DNA of 38,425 nucleotides from CAZDYP01 sp964509505. Lineage in GTDB: Bacteria > Chloroflexota > Anaerolineae > JACRMK01. The notes under the pieces were generated by a model. The model worked only from the letters and a program-made list of their open reading frames with translations, had not been told where the DNA came from and ran no database searches. This document shows, in pieces, positions 1 through 6,305 of the stretch; the stretch's first letter is position 1, and each line of letters begins with the position of its first letter. The stretch is from positions 1 to 38,425 of the forward strand of contig CAZDYP010000025.1 of assembly GCA_964509505.1 (NCBI GenBank), read 5' to 3'. Made by a program: the position numbers and the translations under genes.

Positions 1-1933
1 CGAGTGTGCCTGCTTGCCCGAACTGATACTCGTCCATCAAGCGCGTCACATCGGCGATGGTGCGGTGGAGGCGGGAGAGAATCCACTTTTCGGGTAATTG
101 GGAATTGGGAATTGGGAATTGGGAATTCCCAATTCCTAATTCCCAATTACTGTTTTGCTCTAAATATCCGATCACAAACCTCGCCGCGTTCCAAATCTTA
201 TTCGCAAAGTTGCGATTGGACGCCACGCGACTGAGCGCGAGGTTGAGGTCGTTGCCCGGCGTGCCGCTCGTCAGCAGTGTGAAACGCAACGCGTCGGCGC
301 CGTATTCGTCCATCACGGTCAATGGGTCAACCACGTTGTTCAGTGTCTTGCTCATCTTGCGCCCATGCTCATCGCGCACCAAGCCATGCAGATACACCGT
401 ATGGAAGGGGGGCTCTTCGGTGAACTCAAGCCCTGTCATGATCATGCGCGCTACCCAGAAGAACAAGATGTCGTAGCCGGTTTCCATCACATCGGTTGGA
501 TAGTACGTGCGTAAGTCAGGCGTGTCGTCGGGCCAACCCAATGTGCTGAAGGGCCAGAGCGCCGATGAGAACCACGTGTCCAACACATCGGGGTCTTGCT
601 CGATGTTGGCGCTGCCACACTTGGCGCACATGGTTGGGTCGGTGCGCGCGGTGAATTCGTGTCCACAAGCACGACAATACCACACAGGGATGCGATGCCC
701 CCACCACAACTGACGGCTGATGCACCAATCTTTGATGTTCGAGAGCCAGTTGTCATACACCTTGGCGAAACGGTCAGGGATGATTTGGATGTGACCATCG
801 CGCACGGCGCGCAAACCTTGTTCCGCCAGCGTCTCCATGCGCACGAACCATTGCGTCGAAATCATCGGCTCCACGATTTCGCCGCCGCGTTGTGAGCGTG
901 GCACATTCAGCGTGTATGGTTCGGTCTTGATGGTCAGCCCTGCTGCTTCCATATCCTTCCATAAGCGCTCACGGCACGCGAAGCGATCCATGCCCGCATA
1001 GGGGCCCGCGTGCGCGTTCATCGTCGCGTCAGGATTCATCGCAGAGATGATGGGCAATTGATGACGTTGCCCGATGGCGTAGTCTGTGGCGTCGTGACCT
1101 GGGGTGATCTTTAACGCCCCTGTGCCGAAGTCGCGTTGCACCGCTTCATCTGCAATCACAGGAATCTGACGGTTGAGCATTGGCACAAGCGCGGTCGCGC
1201 CAATGAATTTTTGATAGCGTTGGTCGTCGGGATGCACTGCCACCGCCGTATCTGCGAGGATTGTTTCGGGGCGGGTTGTGGCGACGGGAATAAATTCCTC
1301 ACTACCTGTGAGTGGATACTTGAAGTAATAGAGCGTGCCTGGTTCTTCATTGTATTCTACTTCGAGGTCGCTCACCGCCGTCTTGAGTCCGGGTGACCAG
1401 TTGATGAGATAGGTCCCGCGATAAATCATTCCCTGCTCGTAGAGGCGCACGAAGGCTTCGCGCACCGCGCGCGACAAGCCTTCGTCGAGCGTGAATCGTT
1501 CACGATCCCAATCGCATGATGCGCCGAGCCGTCGCAGCTGATTCGTAATGATGCCGCCGTATTTCTCTTTCCATTGCCACGTACGTTGCACGAAAGCCTC
1601 GCGTCCAATGGCTTCGCGTGACGTGCCTTCGTTGCGCAGCGCCTTCTCCACTTGCAATTGTGTGGCGATGCCTGCGTGGTCGGTGCCGGGCACCCAGAGT
1701 GCGCGGCGGCCCCGCATCCGTTGATAGCGAATCATCAAATCTTCGACGCTGACGAACATCGCATGGCCGAGGTGCAGCTCACCCGTCACGTTGGGCGGCG
1801 GAATCGAGATGACGAACGGTTCGGCGTTGGGGTTCTGAGCGGCTTCAGGTTTGAACCAGCCGCGCCGCCACCACCATTCATACAAACGCGGTTCGGTGGA
1901 TTTGAAGTCATAGGTTTTTGGCATGTTGGTCAT
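1..1933 (-). CDS. valS: Valyl-tRNA synthetase, 3' end beyond the window
   Basis: Charges tRNA-Val with valine in the cytoplasm; a class I synthetase with an editing domain. About 644 residues are visible. The HIGH box reads HLGH at residues 54-57 after a PPPNVTG motif, and the KMSKS loop reads KMSKT near residue 530 after DEHGR. The start is ATG at 1933, preceded by AAGGA at good spacing; a second ATG three codons later is less likely. Oddly, residues about 595-614, in the linker between the catalytic core (ending KIWNAARFVIGYLEQ) and the anticodon-binding domain (starting EKWILSRL), are encoded by a GGGAATT-type palindromic repeat that keeps the frame open. Upstream are a small four-helix-bundle gene and a valine T-box leader, so expression should respond to uncharged tRNA-Val. 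The anticodon-binding C-terminus is mostly outside the window. Identity is certain; the missing part cannot be judged. Confidence 0.97.
   Translation of the reverse strand, partial: MTNMPKTYDFKSTEPRLYEWWWRRGWFKPEAAQNPNAEPFVISIPPPNVTGELHLGHAMFVSVEDLMIRYQRMRGRRALWVPGTDHAGIATQLQVEKALRNEGTSREAIGREAFVQRTWQWKEKYGGIITNQLRRLGASCDWDRERFTLDEGLSRAVREAFVRLYEQGMIYRGTYLINWSPGLKTAVSDLEVEYNEEPGTLYYFKYPLTGSEEFIPVATTRPETILADTAVAVHPDDQRYQKFIGATALVPMLNRQIPVIADEAVQRDFGTGALKITPGHDATDYAIGQRHQLPIISAMNPDATMNAHAGPYAGMDRFACRERLWKDMEAAGLTIKTEPYTLNVPRSQRGGEIVEPMISTQWFVRMETLAEQGLRAVRDGHIQIIPDRFAKVYDNWLSNIKDWCISRQLWWGHRIPVWYCRACGHEFTARTDPTMCAKCGSANIEQDPDVLDTWFSSALWPFSTLGWPDDTPDLRTYYPTDVMETGYDILFFWVARMIMTGLEFTEEPPFHTVYLHGLVRDEHGRKMSKTLNNVVDPLTVMDEYGADALRFTLLTSGTPGNDLNLALSRVASNRNFANKIWNAARFVIGYLEQNSNWELGIGNSQFPIPNSQLPEKWILSRLHRTIADVTRLMDEYQFGQAGTL
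95..149. repeat. Heptanucleotide palindromic repeat inside valS
   Basis: Four AATTGGG units are followed by three inverted units (AATTCCC, AATTCCT, AATTCCC), with the centre GGGAATTCCC at 121-130. The period is 7 and the whole can fold into a long hairpin. It lies in the valS reading frame and encodes a peptide rich in Asn, Ile, Pro and Gly. It resembles the short tandemly repeated repetitive (STRR) sequences known from cyanobacteria; that comparison is from memory. Confidence 0.9.
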
Positions 1934-1948
1934 AGGGCGTTCCTTATA

Positions 1949-2028
1949 GTAGTTGGTTGGTTAGTTGGTTGGTTAGTTAGTTGGTTGGTTAGTTGGTTGG
2001 TTGGTTAGTTGGTTGTTGGTTGGTTGTG
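1949..2028. repeat. GTTG/GTTA tetranucleotide tandem repeat between the four-helix-bundle gene and valS
   Basis: About 80 bases consist almost only of TTGG and TTAG words on the plus strand. The block fills the gap between the stop of the four-helix-bundle gene (2030) and the ribosome-binding site of valS. The same words recur at 2521-2648 and, more degenerate, at 2725-2813, so the small gene is bracketed by them. Confidence 0.9.
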
Positions 2029-2029
2029 G

Positions 2030-2512
2030 TTAAATGTCGGGCCAAGAGAGGATGTCTGTGTCCGATGATTCTTGCTCGGTTGTGATGTAAACGGCTTTTC
2101 TCTCTTTGGTCTGTTTTGGTGACGCTTTTGTTGATTTTGGTGTAGTCATTATGCGTGAACGTTGGAATTTGATGTAGCTGTTTAGTGAAAGCAAAATATC
2201 TTGCAAGAGTTTGGCTAATGTGTCGTGCCATGTCGTTGTGACAAGGGTGCGTTGCAGAGCGCGTTTGCTCCAATGTTGTGTTTCTCTGACTGAGCCACGC
2301 GCAATGTGCAGGAAGCGAATCACATCAAGCGGGTAAAATCGTCCTGCGCTTTCGGCGATGTTCGCGCCGATTGAGTCGGCTGCGGTCACGAATTGTTTGC
2401 CTATGGTCTCGCGCGCAAACGGAGACCATGTGTTGGCGACTTCCCAAACCATGTCAGAAACTTGTTCCGCCTGTTTGTAAATTCGGCTGTCGAAAATGTC
2501 TTGGTAGGGCAT
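2030..2512 (-). CDS. Four-helix-bundle protein (23S rRNA intervening-sequence protein family)
   Basis: A 160-residue protein of the S23/IVP four-helix-bundle family, recognisable from the motif VTAADSIGANIAESAGR (residues 43-59) and the following segment with ARGSVRET. The first 115 residues should form the helical bundle; the C-terminal 40 are polar, Lys/Thr/Ser-rich and probably disordered. Members were first seen encoded inside 23S rRNA intervening sequences and are also common as stand-alone genes; their biochemical role is unclear, and nucleic-acid binding through a basic surface is the usual suggestion. Start ATG 2512 has only a weak purine stretch upstream. The gene sits between the T-box terminator and valS with no terminator on either side, so it should be co-transcribed with valS and share its valine control. 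Tandem repeats flank it on both sides, which suggests insertion as a cassette. Confidence 0.88.
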   Translation of the reverse strand: MPYQDIFDSRIYKQAEQVSDMVWEVANTWSPFARETIGKQFVTAADSIGANIAESAGRFYPLDVIRFLHIARGSVRETQHWSKRALQRTLVTTTWHDTLAKLLQDILLSLNSYIKFQRSRIMTTPKSTKASPKQTKERKAVYITTEQESSDTDILSWPDI

Positions 2513-2520
2513 GTGTTCTT

Positions 2521-2648
2521 TTAGTTGGTTAGTTAGTTAGTTGGTTGGTTGGTTGGTTAGTTAGTTAGTTGGTTGGTTGGTTGGTTGGTTGGTTAGATAG
2601 TTGGTTCGTTGGTTTTAACTAACGAATCAACCAACGAACCAACTAACC
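2521..2648. repeat. GTTG/GTTA tandem repeat ending in a perfect hairpin
   Basis: From 2521 to about 2600 the plus strand is built from TTGG and TTAG tetramers. From 2591 to 2648 it forms an inverted repeat: arm 2591-2614 against 2625-2648 with a ten-base loop. The block separates the T-box terminator from the four-helix-bundle gene. In the transcript it would form a stable hairpin upstream of that gene's start. Confidence 0.9.
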
Positions 2649-2671
2649 TACCACCTCCCTTTACACCAAAC

Positions 2672-2705
2672 AAAAAATCCTCTGCGTCGCAAGGACGAGA
2701 GGATT
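2672..2705 (-). terminator. Intrinsic terminator of the T-box leader
   Basis: On the minus strand AATCCTCT and CGTC pair with GACG and AGAGGATT around a CTTGC loop, followed by six T. The 5' arm directly follows the T-box motif, so antiterminator and terminator are mutually exclusive, as in standard T-box elements. Confidence 0.93.
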
Positions 2706-2724
2706 CCCGTGGTACCACCTTTTT

Positions 2725-2813
2725 AGTTTGTTAGTTGGGTAGTTTGATAGTTGGCTGAGTGTAACAAATCAACTAACGAACCAACCAACGAACCAACTCA
2801 CTAACAAACACTC
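2725..2813. repeat. Repeat-derived inverted repeat in the Stem III region of the T-box
   Basis: Words of the TTGG/TTAG/TTCG kind at 2725-2754 are complementary to words at 2771-2813 (AACTAAC, CCAACCAACG, CACTAACAAACACTC). They fold into a long imperfect hairpin where T-box leaders carry the variable Stem III. The same words flank the neighbouring four-helix-bundle gene. Confidence 0.8.
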
Positions 2814-2974
2814 GCTACGTTCTAACGGTCGTCACCGTCTCAACTTCATGATTTCGGTCGAGCGACTCACAGGCGACGTTCGGCGGCTTGGTCTGCGAGA
2901 GGCTTGCACCCAGTGGCCTCTCTTCTCTATCAGCGCGGGCCGCTTACTCCTCCTGCTCAATGTCGTTAGCGGCT

Positions 2975-3002
2975 ATTCTAACGAAAAAGGTAAGCATGTC
3001 AA
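2975..3002 (-). promoter_or_regulatory. Sigma70-type promoter of the T-box/valS transcript
   Basis: A perfect -35 box TTGACA (3002-2997) and a -10 box TAGAAT (2980-2975) are separated by 16 bases. This predicts a transcript start near 2968, just before Stem I of the T-box. Confidence 0.82.
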
Positions 3003-3006
3003 ATCT

Positions 3007-3039
3007 AAACTTGAAGGGTTTCGAAGACCCTTCGAGTTT
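3007..3039 (-). terminator. Hairpin after the unknown gene, probable terminator
   Basis: Arms of 13 bases (3007-3019 and 3027-3039, one mismatch) enclose a seven-base loop, directly after the stop codon of the gene ending at 3048 and just before the T-box promoter. The downstream tail is only moderately T-rich on the minus strand. Confidence 0.55.
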
Positions 3040-3047
3040 GAAGCGGG

Positions 3048-3617
3048 TCATGGCGCTTTCAAGCCACGTTCCTTTGCAAATTCTGCGACGAGATGACCTG
3101 TGTCCGATTGCAATTTGCCAAGATAGTCAATGTGATGACCATTGATGAGGATGCCTTCGGGTTTGTTAAACGTGCGGTCACCAGGCAACGTGATGATGGC
3201 TGAGGTAACGGGATAGAAGCGGTCGCCTGACGTTGCAATCATTCGATGGATGTCGAGGATGTCGAATGTGCCGGTGGTAAACATTTGTCCGCGCACTTCG
3301 ATGTCGTTCATGATGATATACACGTCGTAAGCTTGTTTTTTGACAAAGCCGTATATGCGTCCGGATGATTGGCCCATTTGCGGTTTCGCCGTTTCAAAGA
3401 CGATAATGGCTTCGTCTTTCGGCACCACAGCTTGGGGGTGTTTGATGGGTTGTTTGGTGGCTTGCCGATAGCTCGTTACGCTCGTATTGCGTAGGCGCAC
3501 GACGGTTTCCTGACGATCATTCAATACGTCCGAAAGACGTTTGTCGCGCAGCGACAAGTCGCCGATGATTGAATAGAAAGTCGTCAGGATGATTATATTA
3601 GCGCTCGCATTAGACAT
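3048..3617 (-). CDS. Unknown protein of 189 residues
   Basis: I do not recognise a family. The start is ATG 3617, chosen because GGAGGT stands seven bases upstream; longer starts lack such a site. The N-terminus is hydrophobic only briefly (IIILTTFYSIIG) and is followed by a charged segment (DLSLRDKRLSDVLNDRQE). The middle and C-terminus look like a compact beta-rich domain, with alternating stretches such as YDVYIIMNDIEVRGQM and FDILDIHRMI. There is no signal peptide, Cys pair or clear catalytic motif. It ends just before a hairpin and the valS T-box promoter and lies 53 bases downstream of pfkA, so it may be the last gene of a pfkA transcript. It could be a conserved housekeeping protein of this lineage; no function is proposed. 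Confidence 0.75.
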   Translation of the reverse strand: MSNASANIIILTTFYSIIGDLSLRDKRLSDVLNDRQETVVRLRNTSVTSYRQATKQPIKHPQAVVPKDEAIIVFETAKPQMGQSSGRIYGFVKKQAYDVYIIMNDIEVRGQMFTTGTFDILDIHRMIATSGDRFYPVTSAIITLPGDRTFNKPEGILINGHHIDYLGKLQSDTGHLVAEFAKERGLKAP

Positions 3618-3670
3618 ACATGACCTCCATCTCATGGGGACGCGTTGCATTCATGGTACCCCGCCTACAA

Positions 3671-4795
3671 TTATTTCCGCGCGGTGGCGTGCAACATGCT
3701 CGTGTTAAACATGGTCGTCTCATCGCCAAACACGACGCCGCAATCGCGCGCCGTGCGCACCAACTCGCCATTCACATCCACTAATTTGAGCTGTTCGACA
3801 GCCAATTCGATGGGCCAATGCGTGACGCGCCAGCCTTGCAAGGCGACCATCTGCCCGAACTGACTTTGCGCGAGAAACTGCACGGCTTTTACACCCATCC
3901 GGGTCGCCAGCAAACGATCAAAGGCGCTGGGGCTGCCGCCGCGCTGAATGTGGCCCAACACCGTCACGCGCGTCTCTTTTTGCGTTTCACGACGAATCAC
4001 TTCGGCGACTTGATAGCCGATGCCGCCAAACCGTTTCGTGGCCGCATCAGCATAAACCTCCTCGCCTCCCAAGGGTTTCGCGCCTTCCGCGACGACGACG
4101 ATGCTGAAGGGACGCCCGAATTGCGTGCGCGCCATGATCATTTCACAAATTGGCTCATGGCGAAACGGAATTTCGGGAATGAGGATGGCGTGTGCGGCGC
4201 CAGCCACGCCTGCATGAAGCGCGATCCAGCCGGCGCTGCGGCCCATCACCTCGACCACCATAACGCGGTGGTGGCTTTCAGCCGTTGTGTGCAGACGATC
4301 TATGGCGTCAGTTGCTACGGATAACGCGGTATCAAACCCAAAGGTTACATCCGTGCCGCAGACGTCGTTGTCAATCGTTTTTGGCACACCGACCACGTTG
4401 ACGCCTTTACGCATCAACTCGAGCGCGATCCGCAGCGAGCCATCGCCGCCAATCGCCAGCAGCGCATCTATCTGCAATTGACGCAGCGTGTCAATGAGTT
4501 CATCGGACCGATCAACGAGTTCAACGTGGTCGCCAACATTTTTAGGATACTTAAATGGATTGCCGCGATTGGTTGTGCCGAGGATCGTGCCGCCCAACGG
4601 CAAGATGCCACGCACATCTTTGTAAGTTAGCTGACGATAGCGCCCCGTGAACAAACCGTCGTAACCGTCTTCGATGCCAATCACTTCCCACTGATATTCG
4701 TTGAGCGCGGTCAATACGGCTGCGCGAATCACTCCGTTCAAGCCCGCGCAATCGCCGCCACCCGTGCTAATGGCAATGCGTTTGATGGAGGTCAT
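3671..4795 (-). CDS. pfkA: 6-phosphofructokinase
   Basis: Phosphorylates fructose 6-phosphate to fructose 1,6-bisphosphate in glycolysis (cytoplasm). The protein has 374 residues with the start at ATG 4795, preceded by GAGGAG; a longer reading frame starts upstream but lacks a ribosome site. Seen motifs are GGGDCAGLN (12-20, phosphate-donor loop), GGDGS (116-120) and PKTIDND (138-144, catalytic Asp142), then MGRSAGWIAL and a substrate-binding HIQRGG segment. The residue corresponding to E. coli position 104 is Gly, which favours ATP, while the one at position 124 is Lys, the pyrophosphate-type state. This Gly/Lys pair is known from actinobacterial ATP-dependent enzymes, so ATP is the likely donor. 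A perfect dyad lies just upstream of the ribosome site. Confidence 0.96.
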   Translation of the reverse strand: MTSIKRIAISTGGGDCAGLNGVIRAAVLTALNEYQWEVIGIEDGYDGLFTGRYRQLTYKDVRGILPLGGTILGTTNRGNPFKYPKNVGDHVELVDRSDELIDTLRQLQIDALLAIGGDGSLRIALELMRKGVNVVGVPKTIDNDVCGTDVTFGFDTALSVATDAIDRLHTTAESHHRVMVVEVMGRSAGWIALHAGVAGAAHAILIPEIPFRHEPICEMIMARTQFGRPFSIVVVAEGAKPLGGEEVYADAATKRFGGIGYQVAEVIRRETQKETRVTVLGHIQRGGSPSAFDRLLATRMGVKAVQFLAQSQFGQMVALQGWRVTHWPIELAVEQLKLVDVNGELVRTARDCGVVFGDETTMFNTSMLHATARK

Positions 4796-4807
4796 GCTGG
4801 CTCCTCT

Positions 4808-4829
4808 GGGCTGTGATAGGTCACAGCCC
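4808..4829. promoter_or_regulatory. Perfect inverted repeat in the pfkA leader, operator or RNA hairpin
   Basis: Nine-base arms GGGCTGTGA and TCACAGCCC enclose TAGG, ending about 13 bases before the pfkA start and touching its GAGGAG. The core TGTGA-N4-TCACA resembles CRP/FNR-type half-sites, but with a four-base instead of a six-base spacer. It could equally be an mRNA hairpin. Confidence 0.6.
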
Positions 4830-4878
4830 AAGCTGCACTAATTGGTTTCAAGTTTAATGCCGTTGTGTCTGATAAGGC

Positions 4879-4938
4879 AAAAAGACCCGCGAGGCGAGAA
4901 CCGCGCAAGGGGCGGCAGCGGGACCTCGTGGGTCTTTT
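4879..4938 (-). terminator. Terminator between the cytosolic cyclophilin gene and pfkA
   Basis: The stem pairs AAAGACCCGCGAGG (4881-4894) with CCTCGTGGGTCTTT (4924-4937) and includes one G-T pair. The interior is GC-rich with further short complementarity. On the minus strand the distal arm runs into TTTTT. It follows the stop of the gene ending at 4957. Confidence 0.8.
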
Positions 4939-4956
4939 GATGCAAGGGGGAGGTGT

Positions 4957-5493
4957 TTAGGCTTCGGCTACGGTGACACGTGTCATCGCGTCACGCGCGC
5001 GAATGTTCATCACGACATCCAACCCTTCGATGACTTTGCCGAAGACGGTGTATTGATTGTCGAGGTGCGGCGATGTGCCAAGCATGATGAAAAATTGCGA
5101 GCCTGCGCTGTTGGGATCATTGGTGCGCGCCATCGAGAGGATGCCTGCGACGTGCTTTGTCGCATTGAACTCTGCCTGCAGGCGATAGCCCGGTCCGCCA
5201 CGCCCGCTGCCTTCGGGACAACCGCCTTGAATAACGAAGCCAGGCTCGTAGCGATGGAAGAGCAGCCCATCGAAGTAGCCTTGACATGCGAGGAACGCAA
5301 AGCTGTTGCAATGCAAGGGCGCGAGCTGTGGATATAGTTCGAGCTTGATAGCGCCCTTCATGGTTTCAATGGTGGCGACATATTTTTTCTTTGGATCGAG
5401 TTTGACGTTGATTTCTTCTAGTGTGTAGTTCGTGCGGCGCTTTGCGGGACGCTCGCCGCTGCAAATGGATTTGCCTGTGGGTGGGTTAGACAT
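4957..5493 (-). CDS. Cyclophilin-type peptidyl-prolyl isomerase, cytosolic
   Basis: Catalyses cis-trans isomerisation of X-Pro bonds. The 178-residue protein has the cyclophilin signatures FHRYEPGFVIQGG (catalytic Arg and Gln), AGILSMART and NSAGSQFFIML. The start is ATG 5493, with GGAG seven bases upstream; a TTG four codons earlier is possible. There is no signal peptide, so it should act in the cytoplasm. It is a close paralogue of the next gene upstream: both share the unusual pre-domain segment with RRTNY, LEE and a nearby single Cys. It therefore looks like a tandem duplicate that lost the secretion signal, or gained a new start behind it. It is followed by a strong terminator. Confidence 0.94.
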   Translation of the reverse strand: MSNPPTGKSICSGERPAKRRTNYTLEEINVKLDPKKKYVATIETMKGAIKLELYPQLAPLHCNSFAFLACQGYFDGLLFHRYEPGFVIQGGCPEGSGRGGPGYRLQAEFNATKHVAGILSMARTNDPNSAGSQFFIMLGTSPHLDNQYTVFGKVIEGLDVVMNIRARDAMTRVTVAEA

Positions 5494-5591
5494 AAGTTTC
5501 TCCAATCATAGGTTGAGTGAGGAAAAGCAGAAGCAAGAAAGAAAGCGGGGCGCCATTTCCAATCTCTACTCTCCGCCTGCTGCTCTCCAAC

Positions 5592-6254
5592 TCATCGCTC
5601 GAAAATATCCACGCGATTCATCTTGTCACCCGCGCGGATTTGCATGACGACATTCAAACCGTCGCTCACCTTGCCGAAGACCGTGTATTGGTTGTCGAGA
5701 TGCGGCGCAGCGCCGAGCATGATAAAAAATTGCGAGCCTGCGCTGTTGGGATCGGGTCTGCGCGCCATGGAGAGGATGCCGGCGGTGTGCAGCGTCGAAT
5801 TAAATTCCGCCTTCAAGGTGTAGCCTGGTCCGCCTGTGCCATTGCCCAATGGGTCGCCGCCTTGAATAACGAAGCCTGGCTCGTAGCGATGGAACGTCAA
5901 GCCGTCAAAGAATCCTTGACAGGCGAGGAAAATGAAGCTGCTGACGTGCATTGGCGCGAGTTTCGGATAGAACTCTAGTTTGATCGTGCCTTTGGCTGTT
6001 TCGATGACGCCGCCATAATTTTTGTTGGGATCAACTTTCGTCACCTCTTCGAGGTTGTAATTGGTGCGCCGTTGCGTGAGACGAGCGCCCGGGCAGGCGG
6101 ATTTTTCAGTCGCGGTCGTTGGCGCAGGCATGGGTGGCGCGACGCGTGTGGGCGTTGGGGGTGGCGCGAGTGTGGCGGTGGGCGTCGCCGTAACGCCACA
6201 GGCGACTACCATGAGCAACAGCAATATGCCGAATGGGAAAATAAACCGAAGCAA
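5592..6254 (-). CDS. Cyclophilin-type peptidyl-prolyl isomerase, lipoprotein
   Basis: A 220-residue cyclophilin exported as a lipoprotein. The N-terminus has a hydrophobic segment (FIFPFGILLLLMVVAC) ending in a lipobox VVAC with Cys19. A Pro/Thr/Ala-rich linker follows (about 22-48), then the isomerase domain with FHRYEPGFVIQGG and NSAGSQFFIML. It should sit on the outer face of the membrane and help fold secreted proteins. The start is TTG 6254, chosen because AGGAGG lies five to six bases upstream and no ATG is available. A TATAAT at 6310-6305, overlapping the stop codon of the preceding gene, may be its -10 box; no good -35 was found. Confidence 0.93.
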   Translation of the reverse strand: MLRFIFPFGILLLLMVVACGVTATPTATLAPPPTPTRVAPPMPAPTTATEKSACPGARLTQRRTNYNLEEVTKVDPNKNYGGVIETAKGTIKLEFYPKLAPMHVSSFIFLACQGFFDGLTFHRYEPGFVIQGGDPLGNGTGGPGYTLKAEFNSTLHTAGILSMARRPDPNSAGSQFFIMLGAAPHLDNQYTVFGKVSDGLNVVMQIRAGDKMNRVDIFER

Positions 6255-6305
6255 AGAACCCTCCTAACATTTACATTTTTGTTTGACGGATTCAAAAATC
6301 TGAAA

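Larger units (their letters stand above)
2672..2968 (-). promoter_or_regulatory. Valine T-box riboswitch leader for the four-helix-bundle gene and valS
   Basis: Read on the minus strand, the leader has the expected order of T-box parts. Stem I carries an AGUA motif (5' side of the specifier loop) and GAAC on the 3' side, enclosed by GCAGG/CCUGU and GCGGC/GCCGC pairs. The specifier is GUC at 2877-2875, a valine codon. The T-box bulge reads AGGTGGTACCACG (2720-2708); its UGGU can pair with an ACCA tRNA end, fitting the A discriminator of tRNA-Val. A strong terminator follows at 2705-2672. Uncharged tRNA-Val should stabilise the antiterminator and let transcription reach valS. The region between Stem I and the T-box, where Stem III belongs, is made largely of tandem-repeat words. 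The exact 5' end is inferred from the promoter. Confidence 0.93.

Noticed and set aside
1652..2008. Plus-strand frame of 118 residues ending in a WLVGWLVSWLVS tail
   Set aside because: It is antisense to valS and its tail is only a reading of the tetranucleotide repeat.
1949..2648. Four-helix-bundle gene as an Avd-like accessory of a diversity-generating retroelement
   Set aside because: Avd proteins share this fold, but no reverse transcriptase or template/variable repeat pair is present in the window.
1949..2813. Repeat blocks as a CRISPR array or telomere-like tract
   Set aside because: The units are 4-base words without regular 25-40 base repeats or unique spacers, and no cas genes are near. 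They run inside a leader region, not at a replicon end.
4808..4829. A classical CRP site
   Set aside because: The spacer between TGTGA and TCACA is four bases, not six, so it is listed only as an undefined dyad.
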